Positions 8,817 to 16,870 of a stretch of DNA of 64,000 nt are shown here, one piece after another (position 1 is the stretch's first letter; every line of letters starts with the position of its first letter). The notes under the pieces are model-generated. The model saw only the letters and a program-made list of their open reading frames with translations. It did no database searches and had not been told where the DNA came from. The DNA is from Caballeronia sp. dw_19. Its GTDB lineage: Bacteria; Pseudomonadota; Gammaproteobacteria; Burkholderiales; Burkholderiaceae. A program made the translations under genes and the position numbers. The stretch covers positions 1 through 64,000 of the forward strand of contig NZ_JAAVUQ010000035.1 of assembly GCF_018449515.1 (NCBI RefSeq), in the 5' to 3' direction.

Positions 8817-10115
8817 ATGAGACACGAGGAGAATGAGATTCTGGCTCATGTCGGCCGGGGAACCCCGCTCGGCGACACGTTGCGGCGTTACTGGCATCCG
8901 GTGGCGACGTCGGCCGAATTACCGCACCCCGATTGCGACCCGCTGCGCACGAAAGTGCTCGGCGAGCGCCTCGTGGCGTTCCGTGACAGTGCGGGCAAAG
9001 TCGGGGTCATGAATGAACTGTGCATGCACCGCGGCGCGTCGCTTGCGCTGGGCCGGGTCGAGGACGGTGGGATCCGCTGCTTGTATCACGGCTGGAAATT
9101 CTCCGTCGACGGAAAGATTCTCGAAACGCCGAATCTGGCGGAGCCGCGCATCCGCGAGCGGCTGAACGCGCCGGCCTACCCCGTGCGCGAAAGCGGCGGG
9201 GTGGTCTGGGCTTACCTCGGGCCGGCCGAACTGGAACCGCCGTTCAGGCGTTTTGCATTTGCCGACGCGGCTGATGAAAATCGCGTGGTGCTGCGCATCA
9301 ACGTGAAGGCAAACTTCCTTCCGCTCTGGGAAGGTGGTGCGGACACCTCGCATGTCACCATGCTGCATAGCAACGTCGCACGGCCGAGTTGGGCGCTAAA
9401 GGACGGCATGGATGGCCCTATCGTGACCGATCTGCTCAATCCCGCGTTCGACGACACGGCGCCGACCCTCGAAATCGAGAACACAAGCTTCGGTTTCCAC
9501 TACGCGGGTATTCGCCAAATTGCCGACACGAGCCCGGCAAAACGCAATATCCGGGTCGTGCCTATCTTTATGCCATACGGCCGGATGATCCCGTTCAACG
9601 ATTTTTTTACTACGATATTCGAAGTGCCGCGCGACGAAGAAAGCACGAGCACTTACCTGATCGACGCGAGCTTTACCCAGCTGCCTCATGACCGTGCGGG
9701 CCGTCTGAAGCGTTCGGGCCTCGCCGACAGTCGGTTCTATGAAGATAACAACTTTGTCGCTTCGTGGGAAAACGACTTCTATCAAGATCGCACGGCCATG
9801 CGGCAACGCAAGAACTGGACGGGCTTCAGCGGCATCACTCAGGAAGATTTCGTGATTGCGACGGCAATGGGCGTTGTGCCGGATCGCGTCAACGGAGAGC
9901 ACCTGGTGCCGGCCGACATGGCGATCATGCGCTTGCGCCGCCGCCTGCTCGATTCGGTCGAGCTCAATCAGACGGGCGGCACGCCGCTCGGGCTGATGTA
10001 CGAAGATATGACGGAAATGCTCGCGCGCGATTTCGATCTCGAGGGCGACCGGCCCTGGCAGGATGTCGTGCCGCATGACTCGGTGCTCTACAAGGGGAGC
10101 GGAAATAGCCGATGA
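8817..10115 (+). CDS. Rieske-type aromatic ring oxygenase / O-demethylase, alpha subunit
   Basis: This 432-residue terminal oxygenase belongs to the phthalate-4,5-dioxygenase / vanillate-O-demethylase (VanA-like) group. The Rieske [2Fe-2S] ligands are Cys69-x-His71 and Cys88-x2-His91 (CMHRG and CLYHGW). The mononuclear iron site is the Asp176-x2-His179-x4-His184 pattern in GADTSHVTMLH. No beta subunit is encoded nearby, as expected for this homo-oligomeric group, and the reductase gene follows with a 4-nt ATGA overlap. It would hydroxylate or O-demethylate an aromatic acid using electrons from the neighbouring reductase. Next to LigAB and galBCD-like genes, O-demethylation of a methoxylated hydroxybenzoate is an attractive guess. 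Confidence 0.9.
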   Translation: MRHEENEILAHVGRGTPLGDTLRRYWHPVATSAELPHPDCDPLRTKVLGERLVAFRDSAGKVGVMNELCMHRGASLALGRVEDGGIRCLYHGWKFSVDGKILETPNLAEPRIRERLNAPAYPVRESGGVVWAYLGPAELEPPFRRFAFADAADENRVVLRINVKANFLPLWEGGADTSHVTMLHSNVARPSWALKDGMDGPIVTDLLNPAFDDTAPTLEIENTSFGFHYAGIRQIADTSPAKRNIRVVPIFMPYGRMIPFNDFFTTIFEVPRDEESTSTYLIDASFTQLPHDRAGRLKRSGLADSRFYEDNNFVASWENDFYQDRTAMRQRKNWTGFSGITQEDFVIATAMGVVPDRVNGEHLVPADMAIMRLRRRLLDSVELNQTGGTPLGLMYEDMTEMLARDFDLEGDRPWQDVVPHDSVLYKGSGNSR

Positions 10116-11077
10116 ATCAGCTCGCACTCAGGGTCGCCGCAATCCGTTACGAAGCGCAACGCATTCATACCTTCGAACTCAGACTGCCGGAAGGCGGCGA
10201 GCTTCCGCCATTCGATGCGGGTGCACACGTCAACGTGCATCTGGGTAACGGCCTCGCGCGCAGTTACTCGCTGACCAATGCGCCCTCCCAGCGCGACTGT
10301 TATGTGATCGGCGTCAACCTCGACCGCAAGAGCCGAGGAGGATCGGCGTATATGCACGACAAGGTTCGAGTCGGCGACATGCTCACCGTCAGCCCGCCGG
10401 CCAATAACTTTCCACTGATGGAAAATGCGCCGCACAGCGTCCTGATCGCGGGCGGCATCGGCATCACGCCCTTGAGGTCGATGGTGTACAGATTGGAAGA
10501 GCTGAATCGCTCATGGGAATTGATCTATTGCTTCCGGCAACGGCATCATGCCGCGTTTGTCGAGGAACTCGAGGCATTGGGCCGCAGCAAGGGCAGACGG
10601 ACGCGCTTTTATTTTGATGGCGACGCAGGAGGCCGGCGTTTCGAACTGCACGGCGCATTCGACAATCAGCCGGAGAACACGCATTTTTATTGCTGCGGTC
10701 CAACGTCGATGTTGAGCGCTTTTGAAACGGCAGCCAAAGGTATCGAGCCCGCGAGGATACACGTCGAACATTTCGCCGGCCGCCAGGCGTCCGACGAAAC
10801 GGCCACGCAGGGCGGGTTCAAGGTACGGCTCGCGGCCAGCGGCCGCGTGCTGGATGTCGCGCCCGGACAATCGATTCTCGACGTGGTGCTCGGCACGGGC
10901 GTCAGAGTGTCGTATTCGTGCAAGGAAGGCATTTGCGGATCATGTGAGACCCGAGTCATCGACGGCACCCCGGAGCATCTGGATCTGGTCCTGTCAGAAC
11001 GGCAACAACAAGCGAATGACCGGATGATGATCTGCTGCTCGAGATCGAAATCGGCCGAACTCGTACTGGATTTATAA
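10112..11077 (+). CDS. Oxygenase reductase, FMN/NAD(H)/[2Fe-2S] (VanB / phthalate dioxygenase reductase type)
   Basis: This 321-residue class IA reductase passes electrons from NAD(P)H to the upstream Rieske oxygenase. The domain order is flavin-binding beta-barrel (RSYSLTNAP near residue 50), nucleotide-binding domain (AGGIGITPLRSM near 112-122, then CCGPTSML), and a C-terminal plant-type ferredoxin. The cluster cysteines of the ferredoxin are Cys270, 275, 278 and about 308 (SCKEGICGSC...CC). This domain order defines the PDR/VanB family. The 4-nt overlap with the oxygenase gene supports a two-component enzyme. Confidence 0.9.
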   Translation: MNQLALRVAAIRYEAQRIHTFELRLPEGGELPPFDAGAHVNVHLGNGLARSYSLTNAPSQRDCYVIGVNLDRKSRGGSAYMHDKVRVGDMLTVSPPANNFPLMENAPHSVLIAGGIGITPLRSMVYRLEELNRSWELIYCFRQRHHAAFVEELEALGRSKGRRTRFYFDGDAGGRRFELHGAFDNQPENTHFYCCGPTSMLSAFETAAKGIEPARIHVEHFAGRQASDETATQGGFKVRLAASGRVLDVAPGQSILDVVLGTGVRVSYSCKEGICGSCETRVIDGTPEHLDLVLSERQQQANDRMMICCSRSKSAELVLDL

Positions 11078-11191
11078 GGTCGGCGGGCCTGGCAGCAAAA
11101 CGGAGACACCTCGCCCCATCGTCCCGCGACCAGATTCACCGCCAGGTGACGGCGCAGCGTACAGCGTATAAAAAGGAAAGGAGACGACGAC

Positions 11192-12562
11192 ATGCAAACA
11201 TCGGTTTGCGACATATCGGATGTAGTCGAACAGCAAAAAATTGGCCGTTTCGCCGTTTCATTGGTCGCCTGCATCTGGTTCGTGATGCTGATCGAAGGCT
11301 ACGATCTCGCGGCGCTCGCGTACGCGGCTCCAGCCTTATCGAAAGCATGGCATCTGGGGCGCGGCGCGCTCGGCCCGGCATTCGGCGCGAACGTGCCGGG
11401 CATCATGATCGGTTCGTTCCTGTTCGGTTATCTAGGCGACCGCTTCGGCCGGAAACCGACGATCATCCTGGGCGCGCTGGTATTCGGCACCATGACGCTC
11501 GCAACGATCTGGGCGCCCGGCGTGGAAGGCCTCATCGCGTTGCGCCTGCTTGCCGGCATCGGTCTTGGCGGCGCCATCCCCAACGCGGTCGTGCTGCTGT
11601 CGGAATCGGCGCCGCGCCGCCTGCGCGCGACCTGGATCAGTCTGTCCTACACCGGTTACATGATGGGCGCGGGGCTCGGCGGTGTGGTGTCCGCAGGGCT
11701 GGTTCATCGCTTCGGCTGGCATGTGGTGTTTTTCATTGGCGGAGTCGCCCCGCTCGTGATCGCAGTCGGCCTCGCCCTCCTGCTTCCCGAATCGTTGCGG
11801 CACCTTGTCGTCAAGGAGCGCGAACCGAGGCGCATCGCCCATATCGCAAAGCAGATCCAGCCGGATCTCGACGTCGACGAAACCACGCGCTTTATCGTAT
11901 CGGACGAATTCAAACCCGTGCGCTTTTCAGTCCGGCTGCTGTTCGGCGGCAGGCTCCGGTACGTCACACCAGTTCTGTGGCTGACCTATATCGCCAATTC
12001 AATGACGCTGCTGTTCCTGCAGAACTGGCTGCCGATGCTGATCGAATCGATTGGCGTGCGCCCCGGACAGGCCGCGCTCGTCGCCGCGATGTTCTCGGTC
12101 GGCGGCGCGGCAGGCGGCCTCGCGCTCATGCGCTTTATCGACGATCGCGGCCCCGGCGTGATTACCTGCCTGCCTGTGATCGGCATTCCGTTCGTCGCGC
12201 TACTGGGCGTGCCGATGCCGGAATCAACCTTGATATTCGCCGTATTCGGTGTTGGGTTCTGCGTGGTCGGCACGCAATTCGGCCTCAATGCCGTCTCGGC
12301 GATGGTCTATCCGACGGCTTTTCGTTCCAAAGGAACTGGCGCCGCGCTTGCGATCGCGAAGATCGGCTCCTTTCTGGGTCCCGTCATCGGCGGCATGCTG
12401 CTGGCCGCGAACGTGCCCGTCGCGCAGTTGTTTTATGTGGCAGCGGTCCCGGTGCTGATCGTGGCAGTGCTCGCGGCGACTTTGGGCTGGCTTTACCGCG
12501 ACCGCTCGAAGCAAGCCGATTTCGCTAAATTTTCCGACGACATTCAGACCATTCGGCATTGA
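11192..12562 (+). CDS. MFS aromatic-acid:H+ symporter (AAHS family), second copy
   Basis: This 456-residue permease is a close paralogue of the one at 322-1695. Both start with the same DIS-V-EQQK-GRF block and share the TM1 GYD motif, GDRFGRKP loop and C-terminal half almost residue for residue. ATG 11192 is preceded by GGAG about 8 nt upstream. It follows the Rieske oxygenase/reductase pair by 114 nt and is probably in the same transcription unit. It likely imports the aromatic acid that the oxygenase acts on. Two permeases in one island suggest two related substrates (for example a methoxylated acid and its demethylated product), which is inference. Confidence 0.87.
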   Translation: MQTSVCDISDVVEQQKIGRFAVSLVACIWFVMLIEGYDLAALAYAAPALSKAWHLGRGALGPAFGANVPGIMIGSFLFGYLGDRFGRKPTIILGALVFGTMTLATIWAPGVEGLIALRLLAGIGLGGAIPNAVVLLSESAPRRLRATWISLSYTGYMMGAGLGGVVSAGLVHRFGWHVVFFIGGVAPLVIAVGLALLLPESLRHLVVKEREPRRIAHIAKQIQPDLDVDETTRFIVSDEFKPVRFSVRLLFGGRLRYVTPVLWLTYIANSMTLLFLQNWLPMLIESIGVRPGQAALVAAMFSVGGAAGGLALMRFIDDRGPGVITCLPVIGIPFVALLGVPMPESTLIFAVFGVGFCVVGTQFGLNAVSAMVYPTAFRSKGTGAALAIAKIGSFLGPVIGGMLLAANVPVAQLFYVAAVPVLIVAVLAATLGWLYRDRSKQADFAKFSDDIQTIRH

Positions 12563-12592
12563 GTGGCTGACAGGCATAAGGCGCGAAACATC

Positions 12593-12895
12593 ATGAGCAG
12601 GCCTCCCAGCTTTGCCGCGTTGCGTGCTTTCGAGGCCGCGGCGCGGGTCGAAAGCTTCGCATTAGCCGCGAACGAACTGTACCTGACACCTTCGGCGATC
12701 AGCCATCAGATACGCGATCTCGAAGCGTATTTCGGGCGACCGCTGTTCATCCGGAGGCACCGCAGCGTGAAGCTGACCGCCGAGGGGCAGGCATTGCTCG
12801 GCGGCATATCACATCCGTTCAGGCAGATCGAAGCGATATGCGCACAGATGCAGCCGGCGCAAGCTGCACGAAAGCCGGTCTTTTCAACGCTTTGA
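12593..12895 (+). pseudogene. LysR-family regulator stump (DNA-binding domain only)
   Basis: About 100 residues match only the N-terminal winged helix of a GcvA-like LysR protein (FAALRAFEAAARVESFALAANEL, LTPSAISHQIRDLE). The reading frame ends after AARKPVFSTL, where a full-length relative would continue for ~200 more residues into the effector domain. The stop codon lies within the AGGAGG region that serves the following galB-like gene, so a deletion seems to have removed the rest and joined the stump to galB. A stand-alone DNA-binding protein is possible, but a remnant is more likely. Confidence 0.7.
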
Positions 12896-12906
12896 GGAGG
12901 TTTCAG

Positions 12907-13638
12907 ATGGGTTCGAATGACTCGATGCTGGTTGTGAGCGCACATAGCGCCGACTTCGTATGGCGTGCCGGCGGCGCCATCGCGCTGCACAGGAAAAATG
13001 GCTATCGCGTGAAAGTGGTCTGCCTATCGTTCGGCGAGCGAGGCGAATCCGCAAAACTCTGGCGCAAGGGCAGCACGACGATCGAAGCGATCAAGGCGAC
13101 ACGCCGGGAAGAAGCCTTGCGCGCCGCGGAAATACTCGGCGCGGAAATCGAATTTTTCGATCTCGGCGACTACCCGCTGCGTGTATCCGATACCGCGCTC
13201 ATGCGCCTCGTCGATATCTATCGAGCGATTCAACCCGCATTCGTTCTGAGTCACTCTCAGAAAGATCCCTACAACTTCGATCACCCGCTCGCGATGCATA
13301 TCGTGCAGGAGGCCCGCATCATCGCGCAGGCGGAAGGGCATAAGCCTGGCGAAACCATTATCGGCGCCCCGCCCGTCTATGCATTCGAGCCGCATCAGAC
13401 CGAGCAATGCGAATGGGTTCCGAATACCTTTCTCGACATCACCGAGGTGTGGGATCTGAAACGCAAGTCGATCGAGTGCATGGCCGGTCAGGAACATCTT
13501 TGGGAATACTACACACGCGTCGCGCTGCAGCGCGGCGTGCAGGCGAAACGGAACATCGGTATCACGGCGAAGCGCGATATCCAATATGCGGAAGGCTATC
13601 AGCGGCTGACGCCGGCCGTTCTTGGAGATTTGTCATGA
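12907..13638 (+). CDS. galB: 4-oxalomesaconate hydratase (GalB-like, PIG-L fold)
   Basis: This 243-residue PIG-L/LmbE-superfamily protein matches the distinctive GalB branch. It has SAHSADFVWRAGGAIALH at the N-terminus instead of the usual AHPDDE, then CLSFGERGESAKLWRKG, and a HSQKDPYNFDHPLA metal-site segment. GalB is a Zn-dependent hydratase that converts 4-oxalomesaconate to 4-carboxy-4-hydroxy-2-oxoadipate in gallate and protocatechuate-4,5 catabolism. The start at 12907 follows a strong GAGGAGG site. The stop overlaps the next gene (ATGA), which is the aldolase for the following step. A tautomerase gene comes next, giving a galBCD order. Confidence 0.88.
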   Translation: MGSNDSMLVVSAHSADFVWRAGGAIALHRKNGYRVKVVCLSFGERGESAKLWRKGSTTIEAIKATRREEALRAAEILGAEIEFFDLGDYPLRVSDTALMRLVDIYRAIQPAFVLSHSQKDPYNFDHPLAMHIVQEARIIAQAEGHKPGETIIGAPPVYAFEPHQTEQCEWVPNTFLDITEVWDLKRKSIECMAGQEHLWEYYTRVALQRGVQAKRNIGITAKRDIQYAEGYQRLTPAVLGDLS

Positions 13639-14330
13639 AGCGCGGCATCGTGGTCTAGAACATCCGGCGCGCCGATCAGCGTCACGTCGCGCAGCTCGAA
13701 CAGACCGGCGTGTCCACCGTGCACGAAGCGCAAAACCGTCTGGGTCTGCTTGCATCGTATCTGCGGCCCATCTATGCCGGCGCCTCGATTGCCGGATCGG
13801 CCGTCACCGTGCTCGCCCCGCCATCGGACAACTGGATGCTGCATGTCGCCGTCGAGCAGCGCGCGCCCGGCGACGTGCTGGTCGTCGCGCCGACATCTCC
13901 GTGCGAGGACGGTTATTTCGGCGAATTGCTGGCGACCTCGCTGGCGGCGCGCGGCGTGCGCGGACTCGTCATCGACGCCGGCCGCCGCGATATACGCGCA
14001 CTGACCGCGATGGGTTTTCCCGTGTGGTCGAAGGCCGTTTCGGCCCAGGGAACCGTCAAGGAAACACTGGGGTCGGTCAATGTGCCGATCGTCTGCGCCC
14101 AGCAGCTCGTGCGGCCCGGCGACATGATCGTGGCCGATGACGACGGCGTAGTCGTCGTGCCTTTCGAGACGGTGGAAGCCATTTCACGAGCAGCGGCCAC
14201 CCGCAGCGAAAAAGAACAGAAGACACGTGCGGCGCTGGCGTCCGGCGAACTCGGCCTCGGCTACTATGCGATGCGCGACCGGCTTGCGGCCAAGGGGCTG
14301 CACTACGTCGATTCAACATCGGAACGCTAA
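13635..14330 (+). CDS. galC: 4-carboxy-4-hydroxy-2-oxoadipate aldolase (GalC/LigK, RraA-like), interrupted by TAG
   Basis: The protein is of the RraA-like HMG/CHA aldolase family. It cleaves 4-carboxy-4-hydroxy-2-oxoadipate to pyruvate and oxaloacetate. Clear marks are VHEAQNRLGLLASYLRPIY, PTSPCEDGYFGELLATS, GLVIDAGRRDIR and ETLGSVNVP. The natural start is ATG 13635, overlapping galB's TGA. Codons 1-7 read MKRGIVV, then codon 8 (13656-13658) is TAG where relatives, as I recall them, have glutamine (CAG), and the family sequence resumes as NIRRAD. Downstream the frame is intact to 14330. Translation could restart at GTG 13710, losing 25 residues, but no ribosome site is visible there. The gene may be newly inactivated, a suppressed amber, or a sequencing error. 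Confidence 0.8.
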
Positions 14331-14342
14331 AGGAATACGGCG

Positions 14343-15446
14343 ATGGAAACGGCTCGCAGGCAGCGCAGCATTCCGTGCATGTTGATGCGCGGGGGCACGT
14401 CGAAAGGCGCATTTTTCCTCGCCGAGGATCTTCCTACCGATCCAGCCACGCGCGACCGCGTACTGCTCGCGGTCATGGGTTCGCCCGACAAGCGGCAGAT
14501 CGACGGACTGGGCGGTGCCGATCCGCTGACGAGCAAAGTGGCGATCGTTTCCCGATCCTCACGGGGCGACGCGGATGTCGATTATCTGTTCGCGCAGGTC
14601 GTGGTCGACGAAGCGCGTGTCGACTTTGGGCAGAATTGCGGCAACATGCTGGCGGGCGTCGGCCCCTTCTCGATCGAACGCGGTCTTGTGCCGGCCCAGG
14701 AAGGCGCAACGCGGGTCGCCATTCATATGGTGAACACGGGGCAGATCGCCGTGGCCCTGGTGCAGACCCCGGGCACCTGCGTGACTTACGAAGGCGACAC
14801 GAGAATCGATGGCGCGCCGGGCACCGCGGCCGCGATTCCGCTCGAGTTCAAGGAAACGATGGGCTCCACCTGCGGAGCGCTACTGCCGACCGGACATCTG
14901 CGCGATCGGGTAGGTGGCATCGAGGTCACGTGCATCGACAACGGCATGCCACTTGTGCTGATGCGAGCAACCGATCTGGGCGTGACGGGCTACGAGAGCC
15001 GCGATGAGCTCGACGCGGACGATGCGTTGAAGGCGCGCATCGAAGCGATACGGCTGGAAGCCGGCCACATGATGAATCTCGGCGATGGCCGTGAGCGCAC
15101 GGTGCCCAAGATGTGCCTCGTCGCCCCGCCTCGCGATGGCGCGATTTCCACGCGGAGTTTCATTCCGCATCGCTGCCATGCGTCGATCGGCGTGCTCGGC
15201 GCGGTAAGCGTCGCCACGGCCGCCGTCATGCCGCACACCGTGTGCGACGGCATCGCGGTCGTGCCGGCAGGTCAGCGCAAGCGCATCTCGGTCGAACACC
15301 CGAGCGGCGAATTCACGGTCGAACTCGAAACGGAACAAGGCCGTAACGGGCCCGAGGTGCTCAGCGCCGCCTTGTTGCGCACGGCTCGCTGGCTGGCCGA
15401 TGGCGTTGCCGGCATACCGTCGGCGATATGGACGGATGAAATATGA
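14343..15446 (+). CDS. galD: 4-oxalomesaconate tautomerase (GalD-like, PrpF family)
   Basis: This 367-residue protein has the PrpF/DUF453 double diaminopimelate-epimerase fold. The family signature is CMLMRGGTSKGAFFL at residues 12-26, followed by GLGGADPLTSKVA and DFGQNCGNMLAGVGPF. GalD interconverts keto and enol forms of 4-oxalomesaconate so that GalB can hydrate it. The start lies 12 nt after the aldolase stop, and galB-galC-galD form one rightward unit. Related PrpF proteins act on aconitate in the methylcitrate cycle, but the adjacent galB and galC genes favour the gallate-type role. Confidence 0.86.
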   Translation: METARRQRSIPCMLMRGGTSKGAFFLAEDLPTDPATRDRVLLAVMGSPDKRQIDGLGGADPLTSKVAIVSRSSRGDADVDYLFAQVVVDEARVDFGQNCGNMLAGVGPFSIERGLVPAQEGATRVAIHMVNTGQIAVALVQTPGTCVTYEGDTRIDGAPGTAAAIPLEFKETMGSTCGALLPTGHLRDRVGGIEVTCIDNGMPLVLMRATDLGVTGYESRDELDADDALKARIEAIRLEAGHMMNLGDGRERTVPKMCLVAPPRDGAISTRSFIPHRCHASIGVLGAVSVATAAVMPHTVCDGIAVVPAGQRKRISVEHPSGEFTVELETEQGRNGPEVLSAALLRTARWLADGVAGIPSAIWTDEI

Positions 15447-15493
15447 AGACTATTCAACGCGGCTTGCATCGGCCTTGAAGAAGTCGGCAACAC

Positions 15494-15837
15494 TCAAAGA
15501 CCGAGTTCACTCAAGCCCGGATGATCGTCGGGACGGCGACCGAGTGGCTAGTGGAACTTGCGCTTCGATTCCTGCATCGGCATGTCGTTGATGCACGCAA
15601 AACGCCGCTGCATCAAACCGTCTACGGTGAACTCCCAGTTCTCGTTGCCGTACGAGCGGAACCAGTTGCCGGAATCGTCGCGCCACGCGTAAGCGTACCG
15701 CACCGCTATACGATCGCCGTCGAATGCCCAGTTTCCTTGATCAGGCGGTAATCCAATTCTTTGCGCCACTTGCGCTCGAGGAAACCACGGGCCTCGTCCC
15801 GGTTGTTCGCGAAATCGGCGGGAGATATGAGGCGCAT
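15494..15837 (-). pseudogene. DUF1348 / NTF2-like protein remnant
   Basis: The leftward translation from 15837 gives NNRDEARGFLERKWRKELDY followed by RLIKE. Near 15730 the frame shifts, and the next frame continues WAFDGDRIAVRYAYAWRDD, GNWFRSYGNENWEF, INDMP and KRKFH. At 15548-15550 a TAG replaces what is normally TGG (KFH-W-PLGRRPDDHPGL), and the rest of the conserved tail (PLGRRPDDHPGLSELGL) is still readable to a natural TGA at 15494. The first ~50 residues of the family are missing. This is a clear pseudogene with a 5' deletion, a frameshift and a nonsense codon. Confidence 0.8.
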
Positions 15838-15874
15838 TTTCATACATAGCAGTTTACGCAACAATCAGTGCTGT

Positions 15875-15944
15875 CACGACTTTAGTTGCGTGAGCGACCC
15901 CCGCGCACACAACTAAAGTTGTGTCTAAATTTCAACTGCAGTTG
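15875..15944. promoter_or_regulatory. Three consecutive related palindromes (operator-like array)
   Basis: Within 70 nt lie three related sites: GACTTTAGTTG (inside 15875-15892), ACACAACTAAAGTTGTGT (15907-15924, arms nearly perfect) and CAACTGCAGTTG (15933-15944, perfect palindrome). All share CAACT/AGTTG half-sites, with centres about 32 and 23 nt apart. They sit upstream of the DUF1348 remnant, in front of its lost 5' end. The arrangement suggests a multi-site repressor operator left behind after gene decay, or a control region for DNA to the right. The regulator is unknown. Confidence 0.45.
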
Positions 15945-16134
15945 TGACTTACTCGCCACCGGGTCTGCCGAACGCCTGATCCAACTGTTACGCGCGTCGA
16001 ACCGCGTCGCCGTGTAGATCGATCGACATCGTCGCGAGCGATCCATGACGTAGATTGTCGCGCACCGTCTCGCCTATGCTTAACGCGTTTCCTCACGCGT
16101 TTCCTCGCGCGTTTCTTTGAAAGGGAGGCGCGCC
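15945..16134. repeat. Short direct repeats in gene-poor DNA
   Basis: Around 16083-16118 a unit close to CGCGTTTCCTCA occurs three times in tandem (the third copy diverged). No coding sequence or RNA gene was recognised in the stretch. The repeat ends just before the GGGAGG sequence of the uncertain ORF at 16135. Confidence 0.35.
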
Positions 16135-16584
16135 ATGCATCAGCCATTGAATACCGGGGGTGCCACACCTAATCCTGCACCGGCTCCTACTAGAACCACA
16201 AAGGCTGACTGGACCGCTGGCACTGCACTACTGGGTCGAGTCCGCGCCGAATTCGCGGTCAGCTCGGTCGCAGGCACTGGCGCGGCCTCACGTGGGGCGC
16301 GTCTCCGCGCACAGAGCAACCGGGTGATCGAAAGGAAGTGCTGCTTATTAAGCCGAAAATATCAGCCGCTCGTTCCCCAAGGACGAAATGGAAGGACAGA
16401 CAGCCTTCTATTTTTGCTCGCTTTGCGCCCCGCGCCCACTATTTCTGCGGCGTACAGCGCGCGAAGCCGCCGGTACGCACTCTTAATTTCCGCATTCATG
16501 CTTACTCCAGTTATCAGATGTGACGATTTTGAGTCGAGCGCACGACGTGACGGGTTTGCGGCTGAGACGGTACGTGAAGGGTAG
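16135..16584 (+). CDS. Uncertain hypothetical ORF
   Basis: An open frame of 149 codons starts at ATG 16135 behind a good GGGAGG site. The first part (proline- and threonine-rich, MHQPLNTGGATPNPAPAPTR) looks protein-like, but the rest is rich in Arg, Ala and Ser and shows no domain that I recognise. It may be a short real gene with a spurious 3' extension, or only an open frame in high-GC DNA. No function is proposed. Confidence 0.25.
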   Translation: MHQPLNTGGATPNPAPAPTRTTKADWTAGTALLGRVRAEFAVSSVAGTGAASRGARLRAQSNRVIERKCCLLSRKYQPLVPQGRNGRTDSLLFLLALRPAPTISAAYSARSRRYALLISAFMLTPVIRCDDFESSARRDGFAAETVREG

Positions 16585-16640
16585 GGCGGCAGGACTCTCC
16601 GCAGAACACCACGAGCGTAGACCGTCAAAGGCGGCCCCCT

Positions 16641-16654
16641 TTGACCTTGGTCAA
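16641..16654. promoter_or_regulatory. FNR/CRP-like palindrome
   Basis: TTGACCTTGGTCAA is a palindrome of the form TTGAC-N4-GTCAA, close to the TTGAT-N4-ATCAA box of FNR/ANR oxygen-responsive regulators. It lies 217 nt upstream of the 42-codon membrane ORF at 16871. A single 14-nt match in an intergenic region is only suggestive. Confidence 0.3.
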
Positions 16655-16827
16655 CGAGGGAACCCGTCGGTTCATACCGACAGTCGTGCTGCTGGTCGTC
16701 GTCGTCGGTGATTTATCGTGCTGAACGGAACTTGATCCAACGCAAGGTCGGTGCAAACTGTCGAGCGTCTACTTGATGGGTTCCCGGGGGCCGGGTTCTT
16801 TTTAAGCCACCTCGCGATCGACTGAGG

Positions 16828-16849
16828 CCGGGAAGCATCTGCTTCCCGG
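16828..16849 (+). other. Perfect 10-bp hairpin upstream of a small ORF
   Basis: CCGGGAAGCA pairs perfectly with TGCTTCCCGG with two bases between the arms (more realistically an 8-bp stem with a 6-nt loop). It ends 21 nt before ATG 16871. No T-tract follows, so it looks like a leader structure that could affect translation or stability of the small ORF's mRNA and not like a terminator. Confidence 0.4.
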
Positions 16850-16870
16850 TATTCCATGAGGAGAGTACCC

